Part shown: positions 10,201 through 19,300 of the stretch, in pieces | Layout: each line of letters opens with the position of its first letter | Position numbering within the stretch: position 1 is the stretch's first letter | Assembly (NCBI GenBank): GCA_964445715.1 | Contig: CAYULJ010000017.1 | Location: 1 to 19,527, forward strand | Length of the DNA stretch: 19,527 bases | Direction of reading: 5' to 3' | From: CAYPYS01 sp964445715 | GTDB lineage: Bacteria; Omnitrophota; Gorgyraeia; Gorgyraeales; Gorgyraeaceae | Notes under the pieces: model-generated | The model's input: the letters and a program-made list of their open reading frames with translations, nothing else | Databases searched by the model: none | What the model was told of the DNA's origin: nothing | Made by a program: the position numbers and the translations under genes

Positions 10201-12928
10201 GATAAGATTTCCTTGTCCATCAAACTCCCTCGTATGCTGCGTAATAAATTCTCCTGTTTCTGCAGATTTTATTCGTAGAGTATTGCTTCTTAGCTGGTCA
10301 TTCTCATCATAAACCAAGGCTATTGTGCTTTCTTTATGCTCCCCACCCCTAGTATCAACCTCGCTTATTATAACAGTCCTTCCTCCATCAGACGCGCCAG
10401 TCATCCATCCATCGCGCACATCAGAATAAGCACGAAGATCAGACGTCAATACAATGGTCCCCTGTTCACTTAACTCAGTGTGTCTTCCTGTTAATCTTCC
10501 GTCTACATCGAAAGAAAGCGTATCAGATACAGTGGCGCCGCCCCATCCAAAAATATCCTCCCCATCTGGCCCGCACGCAATCCCTTGCCATGTCGTTCCT
10601 TGAACGACTATTGCCACGCTCTCCGGCCTATCACTATCACCACTATAAACAAATGTCTCTTTTACAGAAGAGGCGGATCCAAATCTTATATCGTTATATG
10701 TAAATTCTGTGTTCCCGTCTTCGATCTGTTCGCTATAAGTAACCTCTGTAGCTCTCCCTGCATCATCGAATGTCAACACCGACACCCTGAAATGTGCTGA
10801 TACTTCGCCATCTTGGGGATCTTTAAATGCGTTGTATCCAACCCTCGTTTCCGTGTTGCCTTCCCGAGTTGATACATAATATGCCTCCATGCTCCAACCT
10901 TCGGCAACCGCATTATAGTTCCATATTTTGTTGTATGTCTTATTTGATAAAATCGAGCCATCCCTCACTGTCTTTCCTTCGAATCCTTTGCTAAGAGGAG
11001 TGACTTCGCCAGCATCATCAACACCATAGACATACGAATAACTTCCGGTATACTCGCCTCTGTCTCCGGCATCCAGTATATCTTCATCAGCAGTTAAAGT
11101 AATCCCAGCGACAGAAAGAACTATCTGCATATTGCCTTCACCATCAAAATACACCCCAGCCTCGCTAATATCTACCAAGCTTATTTCATAACCCTCGCTT
11201 GTCATATCATCAAGCGCCGACTGTTTTGCTGTATTTATATCTTGCCGCTCTACAGCAGTTATACCTTTTTTAACGCCGTCCTTAATTACATTTATAATTT
11301 CATCTATCCCTCCAACCTTCTCATATTCAAAACCTGAAAACATTGATAATGATATGGATGAAGCACTAAGAGTCCCTGGAGTTAAGGCTTCTCCGCTAAT
11401 ATCGACTCGGCCTTTTAAGATAAACTCTCCGCCATCATTGTCTGTGTATGCCCCTTGAAAATAAAAGTCAGCAGCAGGCATATTAACATCTCCATACGCA
11501 TAACCTTCGAACAACCTGCCATCATCCAGCACTGATGTTTCTTCTCTCCATTCGCCTGTCGGCAATTCAGTCCTGAATGGAGTATCAGCCACTTGCGTAA
11601 TATTTACCTCTTGCGCAACTGACCCTTCTATGCCTTTTTCTATGTATGTGACTGTAAATTCAAGTGGTTGCCAGATATTAGCTTCTCCCTGTTCTGAAAT
11701 AAAGGAAGGATCATGGATCTCGCCTATATTGTAAAAATCCTTATGGAGAGGCTCATCGACACTGCTGATTGTAATAACGCCGAGGGCGTCTATGCTTGCT
11801 ATATTGCCATTGCTTTGTTCTACGGCCAGAGGTATTATAACCTCGCCGTGCTGTGTTGGCTTGACAGCTGACTGATTATCATCTGCATCTTCTGTAATCT
11901 TCCAATAACCCTGCGTCTCTGTGAATCGCTCTTCTACCACTCCAACTGTTGTGCCATCTTTTTGCAGGACCGCTGTCTTGCTGCCATCAGGGGCGTCAAC
12001 CATTACTACTGCCCACCCATTGAACCCATCTGGGCCTACTTCTTGCCAGTCTCCATCAGCAAAAACATAAAAAGCACCGTCAAGGCCTGTAACCCAATTT
12101 CCTGATGCTGTTTGAGAATATGGCGCATTTTGCCATCCATTCCCAATGTCTACCTGGCCATAATCGGTTAAATCACCGCTATTATCGAAAACCCATACGG
12201 TTCTAGCATAAGCATTGCCGGACTCAGGCTGAAATTTTTCTAAAACTCCTTGCCGGTCATAACTAGCCATATGCCAATCATTCACAGGTTTCCCCTCAGT
12301 AACTTGCTCCCATGCGCCTGTCCCTTCGTCACCAGCAACATAAACATAAAAATCATCCCCAGCAACAGCTAAATATTCACCGGATTCAGTACCTGGCTTA
12401 ATAACATCTGGCTTGAGCCAGTTTCCATTGGCTTCTATGAAATAACCCGAGGCTTCTGCATCATATATCCCGGATGTATTAGCAGCTATTGTTGTCCTTA
12501 TGAATGTATCAGCATCAAACCTGTGGTATTCGATATTCCTTTGAAGGCTGAAGCTTCCGTCTTGGCCTCTTGTGTATACTTCTTCGTCTATTGTTATGTA
12601 TACTGTTTGTCCTGTTTCGCCATCAGGTACTACGCCTGAGGCGGCGCTGGTAAAATCATCTCCATAGGCTAGTAATTTAGTCCATCCTCCATCAACACCT
12701 ATGAAATCACCCGAGGTTTCTGCATTGTATATGCCTAATGCATCAGATGCTATTGTTGTCCTTATGCCTGTGTCAGCATTAAATCTGTGGTATTCAGCGC
12801 TAGTCTCAAGGTCAAAATTTCCGTCCTGGCCTCTTGTATATACTTCCCCGTCTACTGTTACATATATCATCTTGCCTTGTCCATCAGCGGCAACTCCTGA
12901 GGCAGCGCTGGTAAAATCATCTCCATAG
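1..12928 (-). CDS. Giant multidomain protein, downstream segment with membrane regions and SecA-like ATPase (partial)
   Basis: One open frame of 4,309 codons (first full codon at 12927, frame ending at base 1) continues the gene of 13029-19527 after the N gap. I translated blocks along it, and all stay in one frame with no stop; the left edge is still open. Order: the rest of the 87-residue array, W/NGW modules, beta-rich sequence, RHS/YD-like motifs, a Trp-rich helical stretch, three hydrophobic helices (9140-8900), an 11-residue Trp repeat, a further hydrophobic helix near 8100, a long Ala/Ser/Asn helical region with a helix-hairpin-helix pair, a SecA-like DExH ATPase, a charged helical segment, a hexapeptide-like beta stretch, a membrane hairpin (1884-1765) and helical repeats. 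Family: giant bacterial proteins, as reported in Omnitrophota. The function is unknown. An anchored surface protein with a fused motor domain is the reading that best fits the order of parts. An alternative is that the ATPase is a degenerate scaffold domain. Confidence 0.9.
1765..1884 (-). other. Membrane hairpin: two predicted helices
   Basis: VFGIGGILGVAFSVTFGFIPL (1884-1822) and VGVAGIGLLVIFVPLAIFG (about 1821-1765) are adjacent hydrophobic segments. Basic residues lie before them (SKWRKTVVMLRLL, about 1950) and a charged, Lys/Glu-rich helix follows (TKIEEGISYFKENREEIWK). Two helices would return the chain to the side it came from, presumably the cytoplasm. Confidence 0.65.
2040..2400 (-). 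other. Hexapeptide-like beta stretch (possible left-handed beta-helix)
   Basis: A run of short strands, AILIGNSELGTDVNVSGPVV, then SHVMTGEIGENSLLQN and KVTLPKNTILRDI, shows I/V/L at roughly six-residue steps with Gly and Asn turns. This resembles the left-handed beta-helix of hexapeptide proteins. It continues with DIIGGEIKV and LQVQGRIVTEGDQ. The acyltransferase His is not evident, so a structural role is more likely. This identification is tentative. Confidence 0.35.
2430..3580 (-). other. Charged helical region after the ATPase
   Basis: About 380 residues rich in Glu, Lys, Arg and Gln, including MFRKMEENASSQKEKDMIRE and KLKKDMGNLQRQLLGLIYED. The first part sits where SecA has its helical scaffold and wing domains and could be their counterpart. 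No metal-binding C-terminal SecA motif (CxCxSxxxxH) is visible. A cytoplasmic location fits the charge. Confidence 0.4.
3580..5860 (-). other. SecA-like DExH ATPase domain
   Basis: This has the motif order of the preprotein translocase motor SecA, a superfamily 2 ATPase. A Q-motif-like YSNQARSFIDFVL (about 5700) precedes Walker A EEGTAGGKTFIL (5616-5581; SecA has TGEGKT). Next come AQIIYTTFEVAGFSI (about 5376; SecA ADITYGTNNEFGFDYL) and the DEIH box in VFAVYDEIHTVVAL (5205-5194). A helical insertion fills the place of the preprotein-crosslinking domain. Motif III is ALSATQGAS (SAT 4329-4321). NBD2-like FGFKNLVLISAPLRG (about 4020) and motif VI ILLDHAIQLFGRMGRKFG (about 3670-3617) follow; the latter fits SecA RIDNQLRGRAGRQG. 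The core is about 760 residues, close to SecA's two nucleotide-binding domains. Key Lys, Thr, Asp, Glu and both finger-type Arg residues are kept, so ATP hydrolysis is plausible. Its cargo is unknown. Confidence 0.7.
5900..8050 (-). other. Long alpha-helical region, Ala/Ser/Asn/Ile-rich
   Basis: About 700 residues with a helical composition (for example DIAIQVAMAIGANASGV, AESYIQGAVDLMASASEV, TVANFRYVSELEAIL). It holds a helix-hairpin-helix pair near 7200, a charged part near 6220 (ASESKKNKNI), and short strands just before the ATPase (SIVYDLGGGIYQIETID, about 5868). A helical-repeat scaffold is likely. No catalytic motif was seen. Confidence 0.5.
7110..7300 (-). other. Helix-hairpin-helix pair, ComEA-like
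   Basis: The translation reads LQEVDGIGEKLEIAVLNAI, then ARYGAITSVNELGQII and KVKGIGAAKANAVTEYI. Two GIG hairpins (VDGIG at 7290-7276, VKGIG at 7176-7162) are spaced with a G-x-I/F-x-S-V-x-E-L linker, the order found in ComEA and related double HhH domains. Such domains bind DNA backbone without sequence specificity. In a giant membrane protein the role could be DNA binding or only a structural fold. The match is by motif only. Confidence 0.6.
8050..8120 (-). other. Predicted transmembrane helix
   Basis: RLPMTVLFSTAMFVFMPFF (about 8115-8059) is a strongly hydrophobic segment with Arg at each end (RLP, then FRGLF). With the cluster at 9140-8900 it gives about four hydrophobic helices in this part of the protein, depending on how the amphipathic stretches behave. 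Confidence 0.6.
8344..8409 (-). repeat. 11-residue Trp repeat
   Basis: WGTTAWNKGIT is followed directly by WGTNAWNGVRA, an exact 11-residue period with Trp at positions 1 and 6. The segment lies among amphipathic sequence between the hydrophobic helices at 8900 and 8100. An interfacial membrane helix is possible. Confidence 0.55.
8900..9140 (-). other. Membrane region: three predicted helices
   Basis: Three hydrophobic segments follow each other closely: AAAAVTAGAIAIGTTILTL (about 9130-9067), LPAWLIAADVVINAAFAG (about 9060-9000) and LAAINFLIAIFFIAFPANIF (about 8958-8899). They are the first clear membrane-helix candidates after more than 3,400 visible residues of soluble, beta-rich chain. 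They probably divide the exported part from what follows. The short loop SYLEQGEY lies between the second and third. Confidence 0.65.
9600..10000 (-). other. Trp-rich helical region with a 37-residue duplication
   Basis: A helical stretch is rich in Trp, Met, Glu and Ala. PGTAAWNEYMDFAMSDW (Gly at 9915) returns as YGTDEWVSYMQEQRAAW (Gly at 9804), 37 residues later. It ends in a charged helix (ETKTKMAEARVEF). I recognise no named domain. It may act as a spacer before the membrane region. Confidence 0.4.
10190..10800 (-). repeat. RHS/YD-like repeat motifs
   Basis: Four motifs of the YD-repeat type appear: LTFDDAGRATEVTY (about 10770), LSFDVDGRLTGRHTE (about 10515), LVYDENDQLRSNTLR (about 10317) and REFDGQGNLISGG (about 10230). 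In RHS proteins such x-Y/F-D-x-x-G-R/N-L motifs repeat every 20 or so residues and build a beta-barrel shell. Here the spacing is irregular and long, so this is a degenerate or distant version. No RHS core signature or toxin tip is visible. Confidence 0.45.
11050..12000 (-). other. Beta-rich region without recognised domain
   Basis: About 310 residues of mixed strand-rich sequence (for example GNIASIDALGVITISSVD), with a short helical part near 11330-11200 (GIDEIINVIKDGVKKGIT). It lies between the W/NGW modules and the RHS-like motifs. I see no catalytic motif and cannot name a family. Confidence 0.4.
12000..12115 (-). repeat. W / YVF / NGW module, shortened copy 3
   Basis: ASGNWVTGLDGAFYVF, then DGDWQEV and GFNGWAVV follow the same order as copies 1 and 2, with the middle part shortened. 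It supports a small beta module that has been duplicated several times in this part of the chain. Confidence 0.45.
12240..12435 (-). repeat. W / YVY / NGW module, copy 2
   Basis: The translation NGNWLKPDVI, GEYLAVAGDDFYVYV, AWEQVTEG, VNDWHMAS repeats the order of copy 1 at 14090-13890 (NGEWIE, GEFVALVGNTYYVY, SWMPVEAG, VNGWTLG). Its first strand is also the end of the last 87-residue unit, so the two repeat types share sequence. Confidence 0.6.
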
Positions 12929-13355
12929 NNNNNNNNNNNNNNNNNNNNNNNNNNNNNNNNNNNNNNNNNNNNNNNNNNNNNNNNNNNNNNNNNNNNNNNN
13001 NNNNNNNNNNNNNNNNNNNNNNNNNNNNGCCTTGTCCATCAGCGGCAACTCCTGAGGCAGCGCTGGTAAAATCATCTCCATAGGCTAGTAATTTAGTCCA
13101 TCCTCCATCAACACCTATGAAATCACCCGAGGTTTCTGCATTGTATATGCCTAATGCATCAGATGCTATTGTTGTCCTTATGCCTGTGTCAGCATTAAAT
13201 CTGTGGTATTCAGCGCTAGTCTCAAGGTCAAAATTTCCGTCCTGGCCTCCTGTGTACATTTCTCCGTCTACTGTTATGTATACTGTTTTTCCTGTTTCAC
13301 CATCAGGCACCACGCCTGATGCATCTGTGGTAAAGTTGTTCTCAATGACTAATAA
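12420..13355 (-). repeat. Tandem array of 87/88-residue repeats interrupted by the assembly gap
   Basis: At least three units, plus one lost in the Ns, carry the order ASGV-x-x-DG, YITVD or YVTVD, VYTRGQDG, EYHRFNADT, IRTTIA, GIYNAETSG, GVDGGW and GDDFTSA. The unit is 261 bases, and 264 in versions with GETGKT/GETGQT in place of GQGKM. By eye the DNA at 12644-12833 is identical to 13060-13249 over 190 bases. The last unit (12660-12420) has diverged (YHRFDADTF, YDAEASGYF) and runs directly into W/YVY/NGW copy 2. Near-identity at DNA level points to recent duplication or gene conversion. Copy number probably varies between strains and is collapsed here. Confidence 0.9.
12929..13028. other. Assembly gap (100 N placeholder) inside a tandem repeat
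   Basis: Exactly 100 Ns separate two nearly identical repeat copies. The 56 bases at 12873-12928 match 13029-13084. The unit measures 261 bases (12661 to 12922). If one whole unit spans the gap the missing length is 206 bases, and each further unit adds 261. Both flanking frames join only if the missing length leaves remainder 2 on division by 3, and 206 does. The 100 is therefore a placeholder and the frame change is an artefact. Confidence 0.95.
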
Positions 13356-16300
13356 ATCTTTTTGGACACCATCCACTGATATAGCAAGATCCGCGCCTAC
13401 ACCCATTACCTGCAACTGACCGCTCCTGACGGAAACCTGCAGAACTCCATCTTTCCCAGTAAGAACATAATATTCGTCTGTATTCGCTAACAATGTGGCG
13501 CTGGTATTTACATCTGGCGTTTCTCCTGATGGCGGGCCTGACTGCTTTCCAATTGCCATCACAGTGCTGGAATTAGTAGCTACAAATTCTGCATTGTAAA
13601 CAACCAGCTCTGTAGCCCCATCACCATCTATATCGCTTGGGAGAAGCTCGGCTCCGCTGAGTATATTACCTTCCACAGTCGGTTCCATGCCTACAACATC
13701 TACCTGCGCGTTGGTGTATGTAGCTGCCATGTCATCTATCGTCAATATTGAAAACTGTCCAGTAGCGTCAAACGTCAAAGTTATCTCTTCGACAGGCACG
13801 CTTAAAGTAATTCCACTATCTTCAGCCACAACCACGGTGGCGCCTGCTCCAAATAATTCTTCTACAGTGCCTGTCTTTACTAAACCAGTATCTCCTTTTG
13901 CGACTGCACCAAGTGTCCATCCATTAACCGAATCCCCTGCCTCTACCGGCATCCAACTATTTTCAGTACTGCCACCGACGTTTGTATACACATAATAAGT
14001 ATTCCCAACAAGTGCCACAAATTCACCTGCTACATTAGTCGCAGAAATCGCAGCTGCCTCTATCCACTCTCCATTGATATTTATTGTATAATCAAATACC
14101 GGGTCTTCTGTTTGCAAAGTAGTAACCTCGGGCAAGAGTCCTGACAGGCTGCCGGCCTCAACCCCTGCGCCTACCATTTCTTGTAAATCAGCATCCTTTG
14201 TGCCAAGTAAATTACCAGCTGCCTCTACTAATGCGATCTGGAAGTCTGCTGGAATACCTAAAAATTCCAGCATCTGTGTATTTATATCCGCAGGCATATT
14301 TTCTAGTTCGGCCACAATATTACCAAGCGCAGCCTTAAATGAAGATACAAAGGTATCTGCGTTCATGTCTACGCCTGCTATGTCTGATGCGTAGTTTAGT
14401 AAAATATTCTGTGCCCCAAGAATCGGGTCTTCGCTGAATATAGCTGCCCACGCCATTATGGTTGTCTCTACGCGCGAAGAAACAGAAAGGTCCCAGCTCG
14501 CGTTATCAGCAAATGTATTCTGATATGTATAACTCGCGAGCTCACTAAGAGCAGCCCTTGTGCTGCTGGAAATCGTCCCGTCTGCTTCAAGTGTCCTTAA
14601 ATAAGATTCTGTCTGGCTATGTTTATATTCATGCTGGAACATTATTGCAATGCTAGCCAATGCCTGCGCATCGAAACCAGTCGTATCCTGATAATGCATC
14701 ATTATTTTTCCGCCTGATGGATCATCCACATTAAACGAATAAAAAGCAGGCTGTCCTATGGATGGGTCAGTGATAAAATCTATAGGGATCTCGCCGTTAA
14801 GGACCTTCTGGGCTAAATCTGAATCTCCTATCTCTGTTAATCCGTCTGCAAGGGCATTTAAGAACTGCTGCTGTTCAGCAGTAGTCGGCGCCTTAGTGGA
14901 CAACTCTGCCTGGACACTACCTCTATATACGATCTCTCCGCTCGCGCCATACACAGTTACCACGCCTCCTAATATCTCAAAGGCCTTTGCGCCGTCAATA
15001 GCAGCGACCTCAGCTGCGACTTCCGGACTGGCTACGCCGCTAAATGAGTCTGCAGAATATATCCCTCCAGATCCTATTTGACTCTCTGATGCATCATAAA
15101 TAGTGTAATTCCCGCCCTCATATACCTTATATACAGTGCTAGGTTGACCGTTAAATATAATAAGCTCTGATTCTGCAAGAAGTATCCCGTCTTCAAATAT
15201 CTTAATATGCGCCTGGTCTGCACTTAAGTAGTTCAGCTGTTGCATAGCTAATTCGCCACCGACTGCAGCATCACTAACAAGCTTCTGCAAGACAGGATCT
15301 TCTATATCTTCTAAATCTATTACAGTTGTTGAATCTGCAAGCGCGATCTGTATACCCGCATCTAACCCTGAAAAGCTTATTCCGTCAGCAGTAAGGCTGA
15401 CCTCGACTTCTCCTATATTCATAAGCACTTTTCCTGTTGCAGTCCCGTCATTTAATATCGTTATGCCATTCTCTCCGCCCATTGTAAATTCGGTGCCGCT
15501 AGATATAATGTCCCAACCGCCTACCCCTGTTAAGTCTCCTTGAGCAGCAAGCATTGCACCGTCAGTAAACAATAATAAACTACCATTGACCTCCTCAACA
15601 ACTCCATCTATTACAGTAAATCTGCCTCCGCCGTCGTCCCGTATCACAGCATTTGTTATATCTGTTGATTGAGGCACGCCTTCTGATATTTCACTTGGAG
15701 GAATATAAGATAAAAATTGGTCTTTTGTTTGATCAACGCTCAATGCACTCCAGGTTACTTTTGTACCGCCTCTGATATCCGTCACAACAGAGAGCTCGCG
15801 AGTATAAATGCCTCTTGAGTCAGTGACATCAAAAGGCGTTGTCATGAGCCAGCCTTCCTGGGTGAGCACAAGGTCTGTCGTAATGTCTTGGCCGTTTAAA
15901 GTAATATTTACGCCTTCGATGACTATTCCACTCTGGTCTATGATTGCGGCTATATCTGTGTCAGCGCCTGCGAATGAATCCTCGATACTTGGTAAATTAG
16001 TGGGGTCATATCTAAGGCCTTTTTCTGTCATAGTAACAGGCACTGAAGCAGCCTTGCCGCCTGTGAATTCACTGACTGTAATCCCGCCTACTGATGTTGC
16101 AAAACCAGTAGCATCTACGCTTGGTATCAAAGCAATACCATTACCCTGTAGCTCTGAGCCACTGCTCCAAACTATGCTCGGGTCTGTCATGTCTGTAAAG
16201 ACTGAGCCGTCAGCTACGACCGCATTAGCACCGTCAGCAAAGAATAGCAATTGGTTATTCTGGATTTCTATGACTTGTTCGGGTCCGATCGTCTCGACCA

Positions 16301-19300
16301 AATACCCGCCACCCGCATTGTTCTGGATGGTGTAGGATGTAATATCAGTTGTCGGGAGCTCACTTACTGGTGCGGAAACATTGCCATCTGGGGCTGATGT
16401 TATAAACTTACCACGTGCCTCACCGCTAAGCATTATGCCGCCTTTTAACGGCTCCCAACTAACAGTGAAATTAGTAATATCATAGTCCACGCCATTGGCA
16501 TTCGTAACGCCTATCACATCTGTTCCTGCAGGGATAACAAGGGCCCCGAAAGCATCAACAGTTAGGTTGATATTGACGCTCGCAAGGCCAGCGTCTGAGC
16601 CAAAGTTCAGGGTCGCAGTGCCTCCTGTTATTACACCAGCTTCAAGATTGACTTTAAGCGCGGTACCACCTGGAATTGTTATATTATGCGCGCCTGTGAG
16701 AGGAGTACCTGCCAGATCAGTAACCCGGAAAATATTGCCATTGTCAACGTGTATGATCGTGTTACTTGCTGCAAGATTTATTGTCCCTGCATCAAACTGC
16801 GTCACTGCTCCTGTATTAGCGTCTATTGTGAAGGTGCCATTGAATGTAGCGCCTTGTATCGCATTATAAGTGCCTGTGACTTCAGGAATCATATTGCCGC
16901 CTACATCAGTGCTGCCGACAAGACCATCCCATCTCACGAATGTATTGTTCGTGAGCACTGTGCCGTTTGAAGTCGTAATGCTAATAACCTGGCCGTTCGA
17001 AAGATTAACTATGTTGCCATCAGGCAGAAATACACTTCCGTTTGTCACGCCAAGCCATATATTGCCACTCGCTGCAGCTTGTATAGCTGCTTTATATTCA
17101 GGAGTAGCCGGATCTTGGACTCTTCCTGCCAAAACAGTCGTAGCTATAGCAATAGTTGTTGCTGCCACTAACTCTGAACCTGTAAGCTGCCCGCCTGACT
17201 GTTGATATAGGGCAATTGCAATGGCTATTACCGCAGCTGGATCAGAAGAAGTTGTTAATAGTACAGAGCCTTCTAAGGCGGATATTACTTCAGCTGCGGC
17301 TGTGGCGTCTAATCCTGCGGCTGCTAACACTTCCGGCGTCAATACCGCTCCAGGGTTTGCCAAAAATGCGTCTACGCCGCCAGCCTGTTCTATGGCTGTT
17401 CCTATAACAGCAGCCACAGCTGGATCTACATCCGTACCAAGTCCTAACTGTGCCAGCTCGCCTATCAAGAGTTGTACTTCTAAAGCTATCTCTTCTAGAC
17501 GTGCCTGTTGCTCAGGAGTAAGCGTAGTAAGATCAAGAGAAGCGAGAGTTATATACTCTTCTAACATTGCAGCGTACTCAGTGCCGGCGAGCGCTTCAAG
17601 CGCCTCCTGTATTGCCTGTATTGTTTGAGGGTCATCAAATGAAAAACTTATATCATTAAATTCAGCAAGCGCTGCTATTGCACTATAGGCGATTTCCATC
17701 GCCGTAAACTGGGCAGTTGCCAGATATTCTTCGATCATTGCGTCATTCTCAGGTGGGTTGATAAGATAAGGTGCTGGTATAGACAAGCTTACACCACGTA
17801 CATTACCTCTACCTTTGAGGCTTGCTTCCAGATTTTTTAGCTCTTCTACCTGGGCTTCCCAAGTTGCCATATTAAATCCACTCGGACCATAAGGATCTGA
17901 GATGTCAGTATCCACATCACTGTACTCGTCGTTCTTTGTCCTGTCTCCCTGTTCAGTCCACTCCTCGCGCTTGCCTGCTTCACCTACTGCATGATAATCG
18001 ATCTTAAGGTAGCAAAGCGTATCTATGGTGCCTGCGCTATGCCCTACCCATTCCCATCTAATAGGTCCCCAATATTCGTCATCATCGTAGCCATCGCCAT
18101 CTGTATCAACACCTATCCAGCCCCATTCTACAGCATCATATGATTCCCAACTCAATCCGGCAGGTGGTTGATAACCATAAAGGTCATCTATGCTCCCGTG
18201 GTCATCCACATCAACCCATACATGCCGTGATTTAATGCCTCCTGTCCTGTAATATTCCTCTGTAAAACTGCTCACCCATTCATCGCCACCTGTGCCGGTA
18301 AAATCTTTGATACTGTAAATATCTCCTGTAACATGCTTTCCTGTGGTGTCTTTTACAGATCTGTATGTGCTCGCGCTCGATGTCTCTTCGCTCCCTGTAT
18401 CTGAAGTAGAGCTGCCTTCACTGACTATATATCCATTTGAATGAGCCGTGATCCTTTCTGTGCTGGTCGAATGGACATCTCCTGAAGAACCTTCTGTATA
18501 TGAATCCGTACTGATCGTATCAACTTCTCCATTAGACTTGTATGTATAGGTGACTGTGGATTTTGTCTCTATAAAGCCATCTCCGTTGGCATCCCATACT
18601 ACATTACCGTCAGCCATCATGTCTTCTGCGTCATGTTTCTGCCAATCCCACCATTTGGATTTATGTTTAATACTTTGCTGGTAGATCTTCCCGTTATGTA
18701 TGCCACCGTTATAATAGTCAATATCTGAAACTATTTGAATATCGTCATTTATTGGATTTCTTGAAGTCTGGCCTGACATCCTTCCGTGGTCTGCCGTGCC
18801 ATAGTAATAGGTAATATTTGATATTTCCTGGATCGGACCATAGGTGATGTCTTCTACTTTCTGGCTGGATGCCTTGCCGTGGAACTCTCCGCCTTGATAA
18901 TAGGTTATCCCCGAAATCTGCGTTTCATCGCCGAAATCATCAGTTATTTTTTGGCCTGATACCCTGCCATGGTCTTGGCCGCCGTAGTAGTAGGAAATTT
19001 CCGAGGTGGTCGTTGTCTCTCCTGTGTTAGGATTTGTTATTTGTTGGCTCGATACTCTGCCGTGATTAGTTCCGCCGCGATAATATGAGAGTATTGTAAT
19101 CTCCTGTTCATCTATTAGTGTTCCGGTGCCAGGAACGTAAGACGCAACCATCTGTGATTTGACCCGGCCGTGATTATCTCCGCCGTTATAATAGGACAGG
19201 ATAGTGATTACTTGCTCATCAAGCGCGATGCTAGTGCCTGGTGCATAAGAGGTGACTTTCTGGGTCTTGACCCTTCCGTGTTCCTTGCCGCCATAATAAT

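Noticed and set aside
9411..10961. Short minus-strand open frames at 9411-9596 and 10773-10961
   Set aside because: They lie in a different frame from the giant gene and within it, and their products show no domain or plausible start signal.
12867..12928. Stop codon at 12867 ending the upstream gene
   Set aside because: It is reached only by reading across 100 placeholder Ns in the wrong frame. The repeat unit translates without a stop in the other frame.
12420..13355. CRISPR array as an explanation for the direct repeats
   Set aside because: The repeats are 261 bases, contiguous without spacers, and keep the reading frame.
12701..13419. Two forward open frames with the same start sequence (12701 and 13117)
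   Set aside because: Their similarity only reflects the duplicated 261-base unit read on the wrong strand.
15808..16335. Forward open frame of 175 codons
   Set aside because: It is antisense to the beta-rich duplicated region, which has internal repeat support on the minus strand. The forward product shows no recognisable domain.
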